This document shows positions 49,476-61,359 of a stretch of 64,000 bases of DNA, piece after piece. Origin of the DNA: Auanema rhodensis (lineage: Eukaryota > Nematoda > Chromadorea > Rhabditida > Rhabditidae); the NCBI GenBank assembly GCA_964057225.1, contig OZ059898.1, forward strand, positions 13,665,767-13,729,766, written 5' to 3'. The notes under the pieces are model-generated. The model had not been told where the DNA came from. It worked only from the letters and a program-made list of their open reading frames with translations, and did no database searches. Numbering within the stretch: position 1 is the first letter of the stretch; each line of letters opens with the position of its first letter. The position numbers and the translations under genes were made by a program.

Positions 49476-52406
49476 TTACTGCCTATGAGATGGGCTCATA
49501 GATTGCCTTCTTTGATTTTCTAAATCACGGTCTTTCAAACTATCAGAAATTCGTTTTTTCAATTCAGTTGGGAAACGATCATAGCATCGTTTACATGTTG
49601 GTTTCATATCAAACTCATAGAATTTAGTTCTGAAATATTGTTATGAAGGACTTTTCATCAATTATTAGCTTACTTATGATCCATTTTCTTATCGCAGAAT
49701 GAGCATGAGAAGCATTTGATGCACCAAGTCTTTTGAAGCGCTTGGAAAATTTCTCCACCACAAGCTTCTCCACATTTGAAGCAAAGATTTCCAAAAAGCT
49801 AAAGAAAAACAGAATAAAACTTAAACATAAAAAGATTTTTAAATGATTCATACCTTATGATAATGTTGATCACAGTAAGCCAAGCCTTTGCGTTCATAAT
49901 GACGATGACCGAGGAAAGGTTTCTCACACACAGAACAAACGAAATGCTATAATAGAGTTTTTATTTTAATGAAATTTTTTTTTCTCAAATAGAACAAACC
50001 TCAACATGCCAGTGCTTTCCAAGAGCAGTAACAACTCTCTCTTCAATTGGACGATGACAAGCTCCACAAATAGGAATACCCATTGTATCATGACAACGTA
50101 GACAATATAATTCTCCACCAACTTCACGTGAATCAACAGTAAGCTCACAACTACAATATTAGCATTTGATTTATATGTTTTGTATTTTATGTTATAAATA
50201 GTGATATACATATAAGTATGAATATATGTATAATATGCTAATTAGCTAATATCACGTGAAATTCACGTACATATGATGCGTGTAATAATATTTTTGCTAC
50301 ACTATTTTCAAAAACCGGTTGCATTTTATTAAAAACAATGTATTTTAAAATGAATAAAGTTAGTTGTTTTCAGTTCATACCTGCATTTTTTACATTTGAA
50401 ATGGTACGGATGGTATGAATCTCCTCGGAATTTAATATGTTGACCCTCGTCAATCATTGCATTACACTTATGGCACACATAACGTCCTGTTCCAGCAGCC
50501 TTTTCATGCTCATTGCAATCACGACAAAGAGCTCTGAAGTATTTGTTTTTAATTATAATACATATAGTTATATATTAATATTATTTGTATAATAATATAA
50601 TATTTTAAATAGTTTTTTTCTACAATAAAATCCAAATGTGCAATATCTACCTTCCAGCGTTTCTGAGAAATCCAATGTCAGCCAGTTCTTTACTACACAG
50701 CTCACAGCGGAAGCATTGTGGATGCCAGCTGGCATTCATAGCTTTAATCACACGGCCAACAATGAATTCATCTATAAAGTGTTTATTTTTTTGGGAAATT
50801 AGTTTAAAAAAATGGAATAATCATGCTAATTTCATTGATAATCCCTCAAAAAGTATATGTGTTATGAGAGAACTTGAATCAGAAAACTTACTGCATTTTC
50901 CGCAGCATGGAGCATAAAGAACATGAAAATCATGCTCACAGTACTTTCTACCCTCGAATTCGAAGTAAATACCATCGGGGAAAGGCTCAAAACATTGTGC
51001 ACACCTAATAATATATAGATATAGTTAACATGTTTTCTATTAACTATTAGCAAAGATAAATGAGTGAGTGCTTAACCACTTACACAAAGCATTCCGAGTG
51101 CCATACTTGACCAGTTGAATTGACAATCTGGTCTTGTAACGAGAAGCCATCAGCACATCTAAATACTATTTTGTGAAAAAAAAAAACGAAATGATAAGTT
51201 ATTCTTGCTTCGATAAACAATGCGAGAAAAATGGAATTTCTAATAAAACTGACCTAACACAAACCAAATTTTCAAAGCCATGTGCTAATTCTCCATTAAT
51301 ATGAGCATCCATTCCACCACACACCATCTGAGAAAAATGTAAATAAGAGAAATATTTAAAAAGAAATAATCAATAGATGAATGAATCATTATATTGTTTC
51401 AATAAATTGTATAAAATCAATAAAAATGGAAAATTTTTGTTTTTTTTTGTTGGCGAAAATTGTCTTGAAAAATCAAAAATGTTAAGTTAAGAAAGAGCAT
51501 ATTGACTTGAAGATAATAGAGGTGGAATGGTAGAGGTTTAATGTGTAGGTGGTGGATATCAATAGCATAGAAGAAACGTTTTCAGTGTAAAGCTAGAGAG
51601 AGAAAGAGAGAGATGGAACAGAAAGGCATTCGAATTGCCACAATGAACAGACGACGACATCATATAGCTCTTTGGACAGCCGGCAAAAATTTTTAAGCTG
51701 AAGCATCACCAGTAAATAAGTTAATGAATAAGAATTTGAGAAGAAAAATCAGCAAAAAATATATTGAGAAAACGAATACGTTTATGATAATTTGAAAATT
51801 TAGTTTTAAATAAAATTAATATTTTTAGAAACAAATTGTTAAACCTCAGCCCTCCTTTCCCTTTTTAAGTAAATGAAAACTTTCGAATAATTTTGAAACT
51901 AAAAGTATATCTAATCAACAAAATCGTGAGAATATGAATGAATCAACAGAATTTAGGTTGAAACGATCGCAATGCGATTTTCGGGAAGAAAAAGAGCAAC
52001 AATCTTGGCATTTCGCCAGAAAAAAATTGGGTTTAGAACTAAAGCGAAACGAGCCTTCAAACTGAGGCGTGGTCCACAAAAGCATTGATCCCCGAGAGAG
52101 AAAAGAAAAAGAAAAAAGAGAGTGAAAGAATATTTGAGAGAAATGATGGGAGGGTGCTAGACCGCAAACAACTTAGATATGTCCAGCACGGCTTGTACTA
52201 CTAAACATCAGGAAAAATGGTGTTTCCATTTTGTATTAAAACACAGGATGTGAGAAACAAAAACATTTTAAAAGAGTTTTTGAAAGAAAACATTCCAGAA
52301 ATGAATAAAGTAGTAATAAATAGGTAATAGAATGAATATAATATGATATAAGAATGAGTTAGAGGTTAAGTCATTTGCATAAAAATAAAGACGAGGAAGG
52401 AGAGAA

Positions 52407-52443
<37 letters not shown>

Positions 52444-52516
52444 AGGAGAAGGGTTATTACTAAAAGAGAAAAGATAATTGAAAACTTACATTTGTAGTAG
52501 ATCTTTGTACTTCCAT
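49476..52516 (-). CDS. unc-97: UNC-97 / PINCH, five-LIM-domain adaptor
   Basis: Component of the integrin-linked kinase/parvin complex at muscle dense bodies and other adhesion sites; the first LIM domain of PINCH binds ILK. The start at 52516 gives MEVQRSTTN, then [20 protein letters not shown]. Nine or so exons encode about 350 residues, the normal length. LIM domains are recognisable in order: CVRCADGF ... [23 protein letters not shown] ... [23 protein letters not shown] ... [24 protein letters not shown] ... [23 protein letters not shown] ... [13 protein letters not shown]. The C-terminus [19 protein letters not shown] followed by TELKKR closely resembles the C. elegans protein. The large introns near 51340-52480 are A/G-rich and include a (GA)n array. 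The stop TAA is at 49476-49478. Confidence 0.95.
52401..52442. repeat. (AG)n tract in unc-97 intron 1
   Basis: Mainly AG units with AAAG interruptions, just inside the first intron of unc-97. Confidence 0.9.
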
Positions 52517-53085
52517 ATAAATATTCTATTCTTCCTATTTGAATGATAATTGAACTAGACTGTTTTCATAGATTATAAGACTTATCTGTATAAAAATAGA
52601 AAATTAGGAAGAAACAAATAAGAAAAAGAAGTTGAAATACAAGAAAATATGAATTTATCAGTTAAGATAACTCTCTTATGCTATAACAGTTCGTAAGATC
52701 AATTCTTATACTATGTATAGAATATGTGTGTTCTTTTGATGAAATAGAGAAAGAGAGCTAAGATAGAAGGATAATGTCATCTGAAGAGATGATTTGGGTC
52801 AAATGTGTATATATGCTGGTAGAGACGGAGAGGAACAGAAGAACATCGATCGATCACTATAGCATTCAGAAGAAAGACGAAGATAGAGAGAAAAAGAAAG
52901 ATTGACAGCAGATGATGATGTTAGCAAGATAGTTGTGAGAGAGGAAGAGACAAACATATAAAGGAATACAGAGAGATTGAGTCAATGAATGGCATTGTAA
53001 GTAAAGATAAATCATGAAGAAACTTTAAGACAAACTTACGAGAGGTTAAGAGAAAGAGAGAGATACAGAGAGGCATAGAGAGAGA

Positions 53086-53159
<74 letters not shown>

Positions 53160-56100
53160 TAGAGAAGTGGGGAAGATTAATAAAAATAGAAAAAGGATTT
53201 GGATTACTCATGTATTTTTGTTTTCATACACTCATATTTCACTTTTAATTTCACAAACTTTTTAGAAGAAGAGAAGCATTTTTAGATATTTGATCAATGT
53301 TGTGGAAAGAAAATTAGAAAGTTGTTTCCTATGCATTTCTACTGAGATAAATTCATCGAAAAGCTCCACATTCTCTATTCCCTCTTTAGTCCTCCTCTTT
53401 TATCTCTCTCTCCCTCTCTATCTTTCTCTCTCTTCATGAAGCTTTCACGCATTTCCATTTAAAACAGATGGTTGTACACCCATGAAACAGCTTCCATTAT
53501 ACTCAGTATCATCTTTTCCTGAAAGCTTAACGATCATAGACAACACAATCAAGTTGTTTCGTAGCTAGCCAAGCCAATCAAAGCTTCCGGAATGGTAATA
53601 TAATTCAAAATAAAGATTTGTAATGGATTTCGTTACAACTTTATAGCAGCTTGATGATGTCCATTTTGTGTATCTCTGATAGATGTTTTTCCTGACCTCA
53701 ACTTATATACTATGACCCCATACATCTACTTTCAGGTCAACGTAATCTAGGCCTAAGTTACAGCTTGTCATATAATACCGCCTGGTTAGGCAATCTTACT
53801 CTTACTCCACATACCAGATATGCTCAATATAAAGCTCAAAAAGTTCATAACACATATGAGTACGGATGTTTTATTAATTAAAAAAAATAAAAACAATACT
53901 GTTCAAAGCAATAGTTCAAACATTTTCGATTAAAAATAAGAGGTTTTGCCATAAAAAGCGATTAAACCTTTTGTATTTTTAATGATAAAAAGAAACCATA
54001 AGAAAAAGATTAACCTTCAACTATTTAAGCATATCATATTATTAATAAAAAATAAATAATAAAGGTATATACACATATTTAATCATTTTTACAGGTCGTC
54101 TCATCAACATGATTTTATAATGACGTCAATAATAGTTATATTTAGATATTTTATACCTTTTTTTAAATTTTTTCCTAATCCCGATTAAACTTTCTACTTT
54201 TGTATATTTATAAATATACATTTATATATGTATGTATGTATGTCTGTAAGTATGTAAGTATCTTTGAATAGAAAAACAAACAAGTACAACTTTCCTTATA
54301 AAATGGTTCATTTTTCTTCATTTTGTCTCTTATTTGTTGTTTTTATATTTTGAATACATTTTTTCTTTTGTTGTTTAAAAAAATATATGACATCTTTTAT
54401 TTTTTATTTTGGAAAGAAAAAATAACAATTTTACTAGACAAATTTAAAAAAAAAGAAAGTTTGACTTGACAATTCATGTATGTATGTGTATGTGTATGAA
54501 TTAATAAATTATATCTTATAAATCTAAATCTAAATCTAAATATAGCATATATTTTATATTTTTGATATATATATATATATATATAGTCTATAATATATAA
54601 ATATATATAGAAAGATGTTTATCTATAAAGAGTTTCATCTTCTATTCTATCTTAACACTAGTTTACAGACTTTGTTATTGAATATACATAAATTAGTTAA
54701 CAAAAGGACAAAGAAATAAAATAAAATATATCTGATTTTGCAAGAATATGAAATGAAAATTAAATGTGAATGATGAAGCTGTTTAATAATAATATTTTTA
54801 AATTAAACTGTTTGTACTTTTTTTTAATATTTTATTTTCATTTTGGAAGAAATTATTTTACTATCACTCTTCTTTACAAAAAAAAACACAACAAACTTAA
54901 CTACAATGTTATTGCAAATGCAAATCATTTATGAAGATTGTGAACAAATAAAAAAAAATAATTGAAAACTACTTATTGCATCAACAACATTAAATTTCCA
55001 AATCACGTACAACTGTTTGTCTATAGGTTTTCACGTGTAAATTAGCATATTCTAATGATGGTTTTATAATTGAAAAATTTTAAATATCAAAAATTTCAAA
55101 AAAAAAAAGAAAAGAAATAAAAGATTTTAAAAAGATTGATAAATAAAAGGATATGAAAAGAAAAAAGAAAGAGAAAGACAAAAAGAGAGAGAGAGATAGA
55201 GGATGAATTTCATGTAAAAGGCGGAGAATTTGTCAAACAACATCATGTCCAGAATTCAAAGAACAAATCTCTTGTAGAGAACAAGCTTTATATGGATAAA
55301 AATAGATTTCATGTCATCATCCTCATCATCCTTCTAATTCTATTTTTTGAATTTCAAATTTCAAATTATTCTGATAACCGTATGAGAAATGTTTTTTTTT
55401 TCGTCATTTATACTCTTATGGTTTGATCATTGAGTACATCGTTGTACTCCCAGTTCATCATCACATGTTCTTTCCAGTTTTCATAGCTTGAAGCCCAGCA
55501 TGTGAAGTTTATTCAATACTTCCCTTTTAATATTTTAAAGCTATTATTTATTTTTTTGTTGTTGGATAAATACATTATTGTCATTTATTTTTGTTTATTA
55601 AACAAGGTTTCAAATAACGTTTACGAAGCCGAATGATAATCCATGTGTTGAAAATGAAAAATTCAATTTGTGTTTATATTTTCATTTTTTAGATACCATA
55701 GTCACTATTTTTCACGATTTATTATATAATTAAAAGTATTTATATTCATTCTAATTTCTAAAATTAACATCTGAGAGGTTCAGAATTGAAACATTCTCAT
55801 CGATGTAAAGGCGAAATTCTCCATATAATTCCCAGACACATTATCAAGAATGTAGATGATTAAGATCATGTATTTCTACTGGTAAAAGCTTACCTTCAAG
55901 CATTTTCTAGTAAATGCTATTTAATATTAATTTGTTTGCAGAAAATTGAAAAATATTCTGTATATACATGTATATAACTACTTGTTTTTTAGTTTAAATT
56001 GTTTAGATTGGCTTAACAGTTAAGTTTCAGTATATTTTTTTCAAATATACATATACATCTATGTGATTAATCATATAAGCATTTTTTATTTCCATTTCTA

Positions 56101-57737
56101 TAACTATATAATTTCTTTTTTTATATTTTTTACTTGTTCAAAAAACAATTCAAAAAACTGTTTCTTAATATATATTTATACATACATGTCTATTCAATAA
56201 TAGTAAATAATTCAAAAATAGACGTAACGACATAATGAACTGAAATAAGATATATTTATGTATATGTATGTACATCAATCTCTTTAATTTCTTTAATACT
56301 ATCTCATCATAGTTTATGATTTAAACCATTTATTCTCTGTATATTGATGTCATTTATGATATTTTGGTTCTACTAACAGTCTATTTTTCAATTGTTTCAA
56401 TACTCTCTTTACATTTAATCAACAAAAGTTAATAGTTGCAAGCAAAATGAAGAGATGTAGTTCATAAATCTCATCTCAATACACCTATCTATTGGGAAAT
56501 ACATATGCAGCTGTTGCTAAAAATTAAAAAAAAATATTTTTTTTTTTCATTTTTCATTTTCTGCATTATCTTCTGTATCTAGATGTATACATCTATATAG
56601 TTTTCATATTTTAATTTTTTTTATTCTGTTAAAATCGTTTGTTTGGACTATATTCTGCAAATAAAATTGATAATCATTCAACCATACCGGTCAAATACTA
56701 ATAGTTGTTCATGAAATATCCTCCTCTCATATGATTCTATTCATGTTCTACATTCAGTTTTGATATAAACACATCTCTTTTATAAATTTTCTTTTTAACT
56801 TTTTAAATTAAAAAAAATGTAATTAATAGGATATATGATGTATAGCTAGGAATATTAAGAATAATTAAGGGTAAATATATATATATATATATATTAATTA
56901 AATATAATAAGATTCATTTATTCAATATTTTAAAAAATATTTGAAAATAATAAAAAATTAGAATTAGAATTAATTTTGTAAAAGAGAAGGAAGAAAAGAA
57001 TAAAAGAGGAGAAGAGAAATGATTGTAGTAGATATACATATTTATATATAAAATACTATATATATTTATAATTGTTTATATAGTTATACTCATGCTATAA
57101 AACATTTCATATATTATCTTCTTCTTAACCTATCTTATATATAAAAGCTAAGGAGAAAAAATGATTTTTGATAATCTCTCTCTCTCTCTCTTTTTCCCTT
57201 ATTCTCTCTATCTCCCTCTTTATTTTTATATTCTCTCAGAACATATTAGTTTTTTTTTCCTTTATGAAACCTTATGACGTTCTCATATTTCTAAGCAATA
57301 TTGGTGAATTTCAATTATGTATAACTCACAAATACCTGCATAGTATGCTCCAGGAAAAAAACGAATAGTGTTCTTATTCAAATTTCAAAATTAAAATGTA
57401 TGGAAGATATATCTTCAAGATGATATTTGCATTCATTATACGTGATATTGAATGTTTATATGTTCATTAACATGTTAAAAACATATTTTACTTTATTAGT
57501 ACTATTTATATTTTTTAACTATATGCATGAATACCAAGAATAATCTTTTTTTTTCTTTTGATTAGTTCTTTTCTTACTTCCTCTATATCTCTCTTTCTCT
57601 TTCTTTTTCTCTTCTTTTTTGTCTATTTCTTATAATTTATATGTTCTACCTATACCTACGCAATATATTTTAAAAGAAAAATATTTTATAATTTCAATAG
57701 AATCGTTGTTCAACATACAACCAACTACTTACTGTCT
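52517..57737. other. 5.2 kb non-coding region upstream of unc-97
   Basis: Holds the unc-97 promoter and, at the far end, that of the + strand gene at 57738. It contains a long (GA)n array, TATG repeats near 54225-54262, a CTAAAT triplet repeat near 54521-54541, and AT runs near 54567-54586 and 56876-56893. Otherwise it is strongly A+T-rich, and I see no supported gene. Confidence 0.5.
53045..53160. repeat. long (GA)n array upstream of unc-97
   Basis: More than 110 bases of near-pure purine repeat. The last 65 or so bases (about 53090-53155) are almost uninterrupted AG. It is the longest simple repeat in the window. Confidence 0.95.
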
Positions 57738-58985
57738 ATGAAATCGTGGAGGTCTGATCCAGTTTTAATAAAACCAACGTTATTTGATTTTTTGACCACA
57801 TGGAATGACAATACTAAAAGTAATAGCATTGTTCTTTTATGAATGAAATATACTTTTAAATATTTTTTTCAGAAAGTTCTTCTATTTCATTTCATGTTCA
57901 ATATACCATAGATGAGGTATAAGTTTTAATAAAAGTTTATAAGATAAATATTCAAATATTTCTAGTTCAAGACAACAATTCCAACTAATTTACCTCCAAA
58001 CGAACAAAGACGGTTTGAGAGAAAGCTTGAAATGAAACTGCATCGACAACAGACCCTGTTCATAGCCAATACTAAAGATAGTTTAAGTGGTAAGTATCCG
58101 GAAGAAAGTTTGACAGACGACGTCAATTGCTGTTTTAGAGCCATTAAGAAGACAAGCATCTTTGCCTGAATTATCTTTATTGCCTTCTAATTTCTCATTC
58201 AAACGTGTTTCATTTCTATTTAAAGAAGATTGTTCTTTCTGGCTACCATCGTTAAAAAGATCTTCACAAATTAGTCAGCCAGTAAGTAAATTCAAATACT
58301 TTAGATTTTTCATATCTTCAATCAAAGTTTGTTTCTCTGAGAGCAAACTATCACTATATTCTCGGGGTAATTCTCACAAAGTCAAAGTAATTAAAATTCT
58401 TAGATAATTAGAATATCTCATGTTACCATTTCCACGTATCTCACGTAATTTCAAAAAATGAAATAAATCATTCAACTTTTAACAATGTCATTAAGCGGTT
58501 GCATTTATTGTGTTATTTTCAAAAATATATAATTTTTTATATTTAAACTATAATTTATAATAATGTTATTTATAGGAATGGACATTATATTCTCCTAAAC
58601 CTATTCTTGTTCGTAAACCGCGATGTTCATCTTTACCTTTATGTCATATGGATTTCGATTCATTCAATGCTTGGAGAAGAGGATCACAAATTAGTGAAGA
58701 GGTTAATTATATATTTATTATAACTGCTATAGTTATATATTATAATTTAATTAATTTTTTCACAAAATTATGTAATGATAATATTAAATTAATTAAATTG
58801 TATTTTAGCTCTATCAAACAAATGCTGCTGTAGCCCAGAGACTCAGGAAAAAGTTTAAAGATGCGGAAAATTCAGATATCTGGACGCGAACATGCGAATT
58901 TTTGAAATCATTTTTATTTCATTGTAAATCTCAAAATCGAACACAACCTCAAGAAGTAATATATTCAGATGATTATAAACAATAG
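57738..58985 (+). CDS. unrecognised basic intracellular protein of about 233 residues
   Basis: I do not recognise the family. Six exons with good GT/AG ends join in frame from ATG 57738 (MKSWRSDPVLIKPTLFDFLT) to TAG 58983-58985. There is no signal peptide or membrane helix. Residues about 55-75 are rich in Arg, Lys and Gln and likely helical (RRFERKLEMKLHRQQ). Two basophilic kinase-type sites, RRQASLPEL and RRGSQISEE, lie on either side of a similar KRSSQISQP, so the pattern (K/R)-x-S-x-I-S occurs twice. RQASLP also resembles a 14-3-3 mode. A second helical block LYQTNAAVAQRLRKKFKDAE is followed by a C-terminal part with two Cys and an acidic-aromatic end. The consistent splicing and codon pattern make it a probable gene. 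Confidence 0.7.
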
Positions 58986-59137
58986 ACAAATTATATTTAT
59001 AATAATCTTTATTTATTAATTTATGTTATAATGTTTTTTTATTTTAAAATCATAAAATGCCATATAATGTTTCATTTGCAAAATATTTTTTTTTGTTTTT
59101 ATAACATAATATATTGTTTTTTTTTATTGAACTGTTA

Positions 59138-60214
59138 TTAATAAATAATATTAATTAAGAAAAGAATGAATAAAATAATAAATGAAGCTTGATAATGTGA
59201 TGGTGATGAATTACAAAAATGATTATTCTTACAATAACAATTTGTACGAGTTCTTGATGAATATGCTGTTTGACACACTGAAATAAACTAGAATTAGAAC
59301 CAAAAATATAAATTATTGCAAAGATTTATGTGAAATTATGGTTTTGAATCACAAGCAATAGAAGGAAGTTAGAGAGGCCATAAACGGAAATTGATAGGTG
59401 AAAAGGAAATAAACCAACTAACCAGCAGCTTTCGAATCTATCGGAGGCGCATCAATGCAACTCAACAGATATCCACTATCTACAATTTCATATATGGAGT
59501 TTGGTTTTGTATATTTCATGAAACTTACTAAGCTCATTCATTCCCTTATAACAATATTTTCCAGTGCAGTAATTGTCTTTGTTGCAATATCTTGAAAAAC
59601 GAATTAAAAGATGAGATTTACAGAAAGAGTAAAAATAGTATACTGCTAACAAAGAAAGAAAGAAAGATACAATGAAAACGAGAAAAAAGGAAGAGAAAGA
59701 GTTTATCAATTCTATACTTTGCCAATTCTTTTCTATATACATACGTAATTCTTTAAAATGTTTGTTTTTCATGTTTATTTATCATTTAACAGACTTATGA
59801 TCACCAAAAAAAGCTTCGTTCTTTTGCATTTGAAACAAAAATTTGTTATTCCTCTTCGTTTTTGTTCTCTTTTCATATTTCTCTTTTTCTATTTTTATTT
59901 TTAGCCATTCTGCTATTGCTGATGCTTTTCATTATGTTTTGATAATAAGGAAAAACATCATTCTGGAATACCTCGAGAAGGATGTAACGTCTTCAGGTAC
60001 TATACATGAGTAGCAGTGTAGTCCAGATGCTATTCCTATATAATCTAGAACAACATCATCAACATTCAAATTGTTTTTATGTCTTTTATTTTAAATTATT
60101 TTACAAAAATATAAAAAATCTTTTTTGATATCAGAATATTATTATAGTTTTTATTATTATTTTTAGACAAAACTTACTTTGAAGAAGAAATAATACAACT
60201 ACAGCTTTGAGCAT
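59138..60214 (-). CDS. small GPI-anchored Ly-6/uPAR-type three-finger protein
   Basis: Hidden by splitting into five small exons: 60214-60178, 60044-59972, 59590-59529, 59479-59423 and 59277-59138. Joined in frame they give 122 residues. The signal peptide MLKAVVVLFLLQNYIGIASG is followed directly by LHCYSC, the typical Ly-6 opening. Further Cys pairs follow: YCNKDNYCTGKYCYKG, LLSCIDAPP, VCQTAY, and the closing CYCKNNHFCNSS, which fits the C-terminal C-x-C ... CN pattern of the fold. After NSSPSHYQ the chain ends in a hydrophobic stretch (ASFIILFILFLINIIY), as in GPI-attachment signals. Nematode members of this superfamily (ODR-2 and relatives) act on neuron surfaces, often as receptor modulators; the role here is not known. 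The gene is divergent from the membrane protein at 61360. Confidence 0.8.
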
Positions 60215-60716
60215 ATTCACTTCTATAGAATAAGGGAATCTCCTTATTCTCACACAGATTTATATGTCTCTTGGTAACCATATACATATATGAAACAACC
60301 GTCCATTTTTTAGAGAAAAAAAAAAGTTTTTTTTTTATTTGAAAATAGCCATGGTTTCAATATCTTTCTAGTATCTATCTGATCTTTGCTTATATTTTTC
60401 CTTTCATGATTTCATATGATAATCTAATAAAGTTGGAAAAATTATTTGAATAAAAGGGAATATTTTGCTCTAATTGACGCACGAAAAACTATTTATGATT
60501 CATTGATTCAAATATATATAAATAGATATTAATAAACTTATTAGATTCCTAATATTGATATCAAGACACTATTTATAATTGAATTAACTATAATACTTAA
60601 CAAACCCTTCCTCCAATCAAATCATAATTGTATGACGCACATGACACTTTCTTCTAACTTTCTACATGCTAGTTTCTACAATTAAGAAAAGGTTTATCTA
60701 TCCATTTATTCCTCTT

Positions 60717-60756
<40 letters not shown>

Positions 60757-61359
60757 TTTCTATCATTGAAACATAATCTCATTTATTCTCTTTTTTTGGC
60801 TTCGCTCTCCTTCTTTCTTCTTCTCACCCTCTCTTCTTCTCTTTCTCTCCCTCTCCCTCCATGCTTTTTCTCTCTCACTTTGTTCAGCCTATGGTGTTTC
60901 TTTCTATATTTCTTATCAATCTGCATACTCAATTTAAAGCAATTGCTGCCGGCTTGTTCTGATTTGTTTGCTTAAATGTTACCTTGACAACCTATCACAC
61001 CGTTCTTTGGCCAAATCCTATATAAGGCTTGAACACATATACTTCGAGCTAACTTATCAGAGTTAAACAGACCATTTGATGACGCCGACAACGAGGTTCT
61101 GTTCAAGATCACCACCAATTATTTTTTTTTTGATTTCGTTCATTTCTCTCATTATTAGAACTGTCTACTATCTATTATCTTGTCGATTTAGATGAATTTT
61201 TTCAAGATTTTTTTTGGATTATCTCACCTTTTTTCCATATTTTTCCGATTGAAATTACATATTTTCTTTCTAGTTTTCTTATTACTCAATACGTTTAAGC
61301 TTATAGCTGTTCAAATATTTTAATCAAACTTTATTTCTTGCTTCAGTTATTTTGTGAAA
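60215..61359. other. divergent intergenic region with (CT)n tract
   Basis: Upstream region shared by the Ly-6-type gene (-) and the seven-helix gene (+). It contains the CT array at 60719-60754 and further pyrimidine-rich DNA to about 60880. An open frame at 60766-60975 is a low-complexity product of this tract. No other gene seen. Confidence 0.5.
60719..60754. repeat. (CT)n microsatellite
   Basis: About 18 CT units within a longer pyrimidine-rich tract. Confidence 0.95.

Noticed and set aside
52921-53211. Open frame of Ser-Leu repeats
   Set aside because: A direct product of the (GA)n array read on the minus strand.
59488-59772. A 94-codon minus-strand frame with a hydrophobic segment
   Set aside because: It is exon 3 of the Ly-6-type gene extended into both flanking introns; the hydrophobic part comes from intronic A/T-rich DNA.
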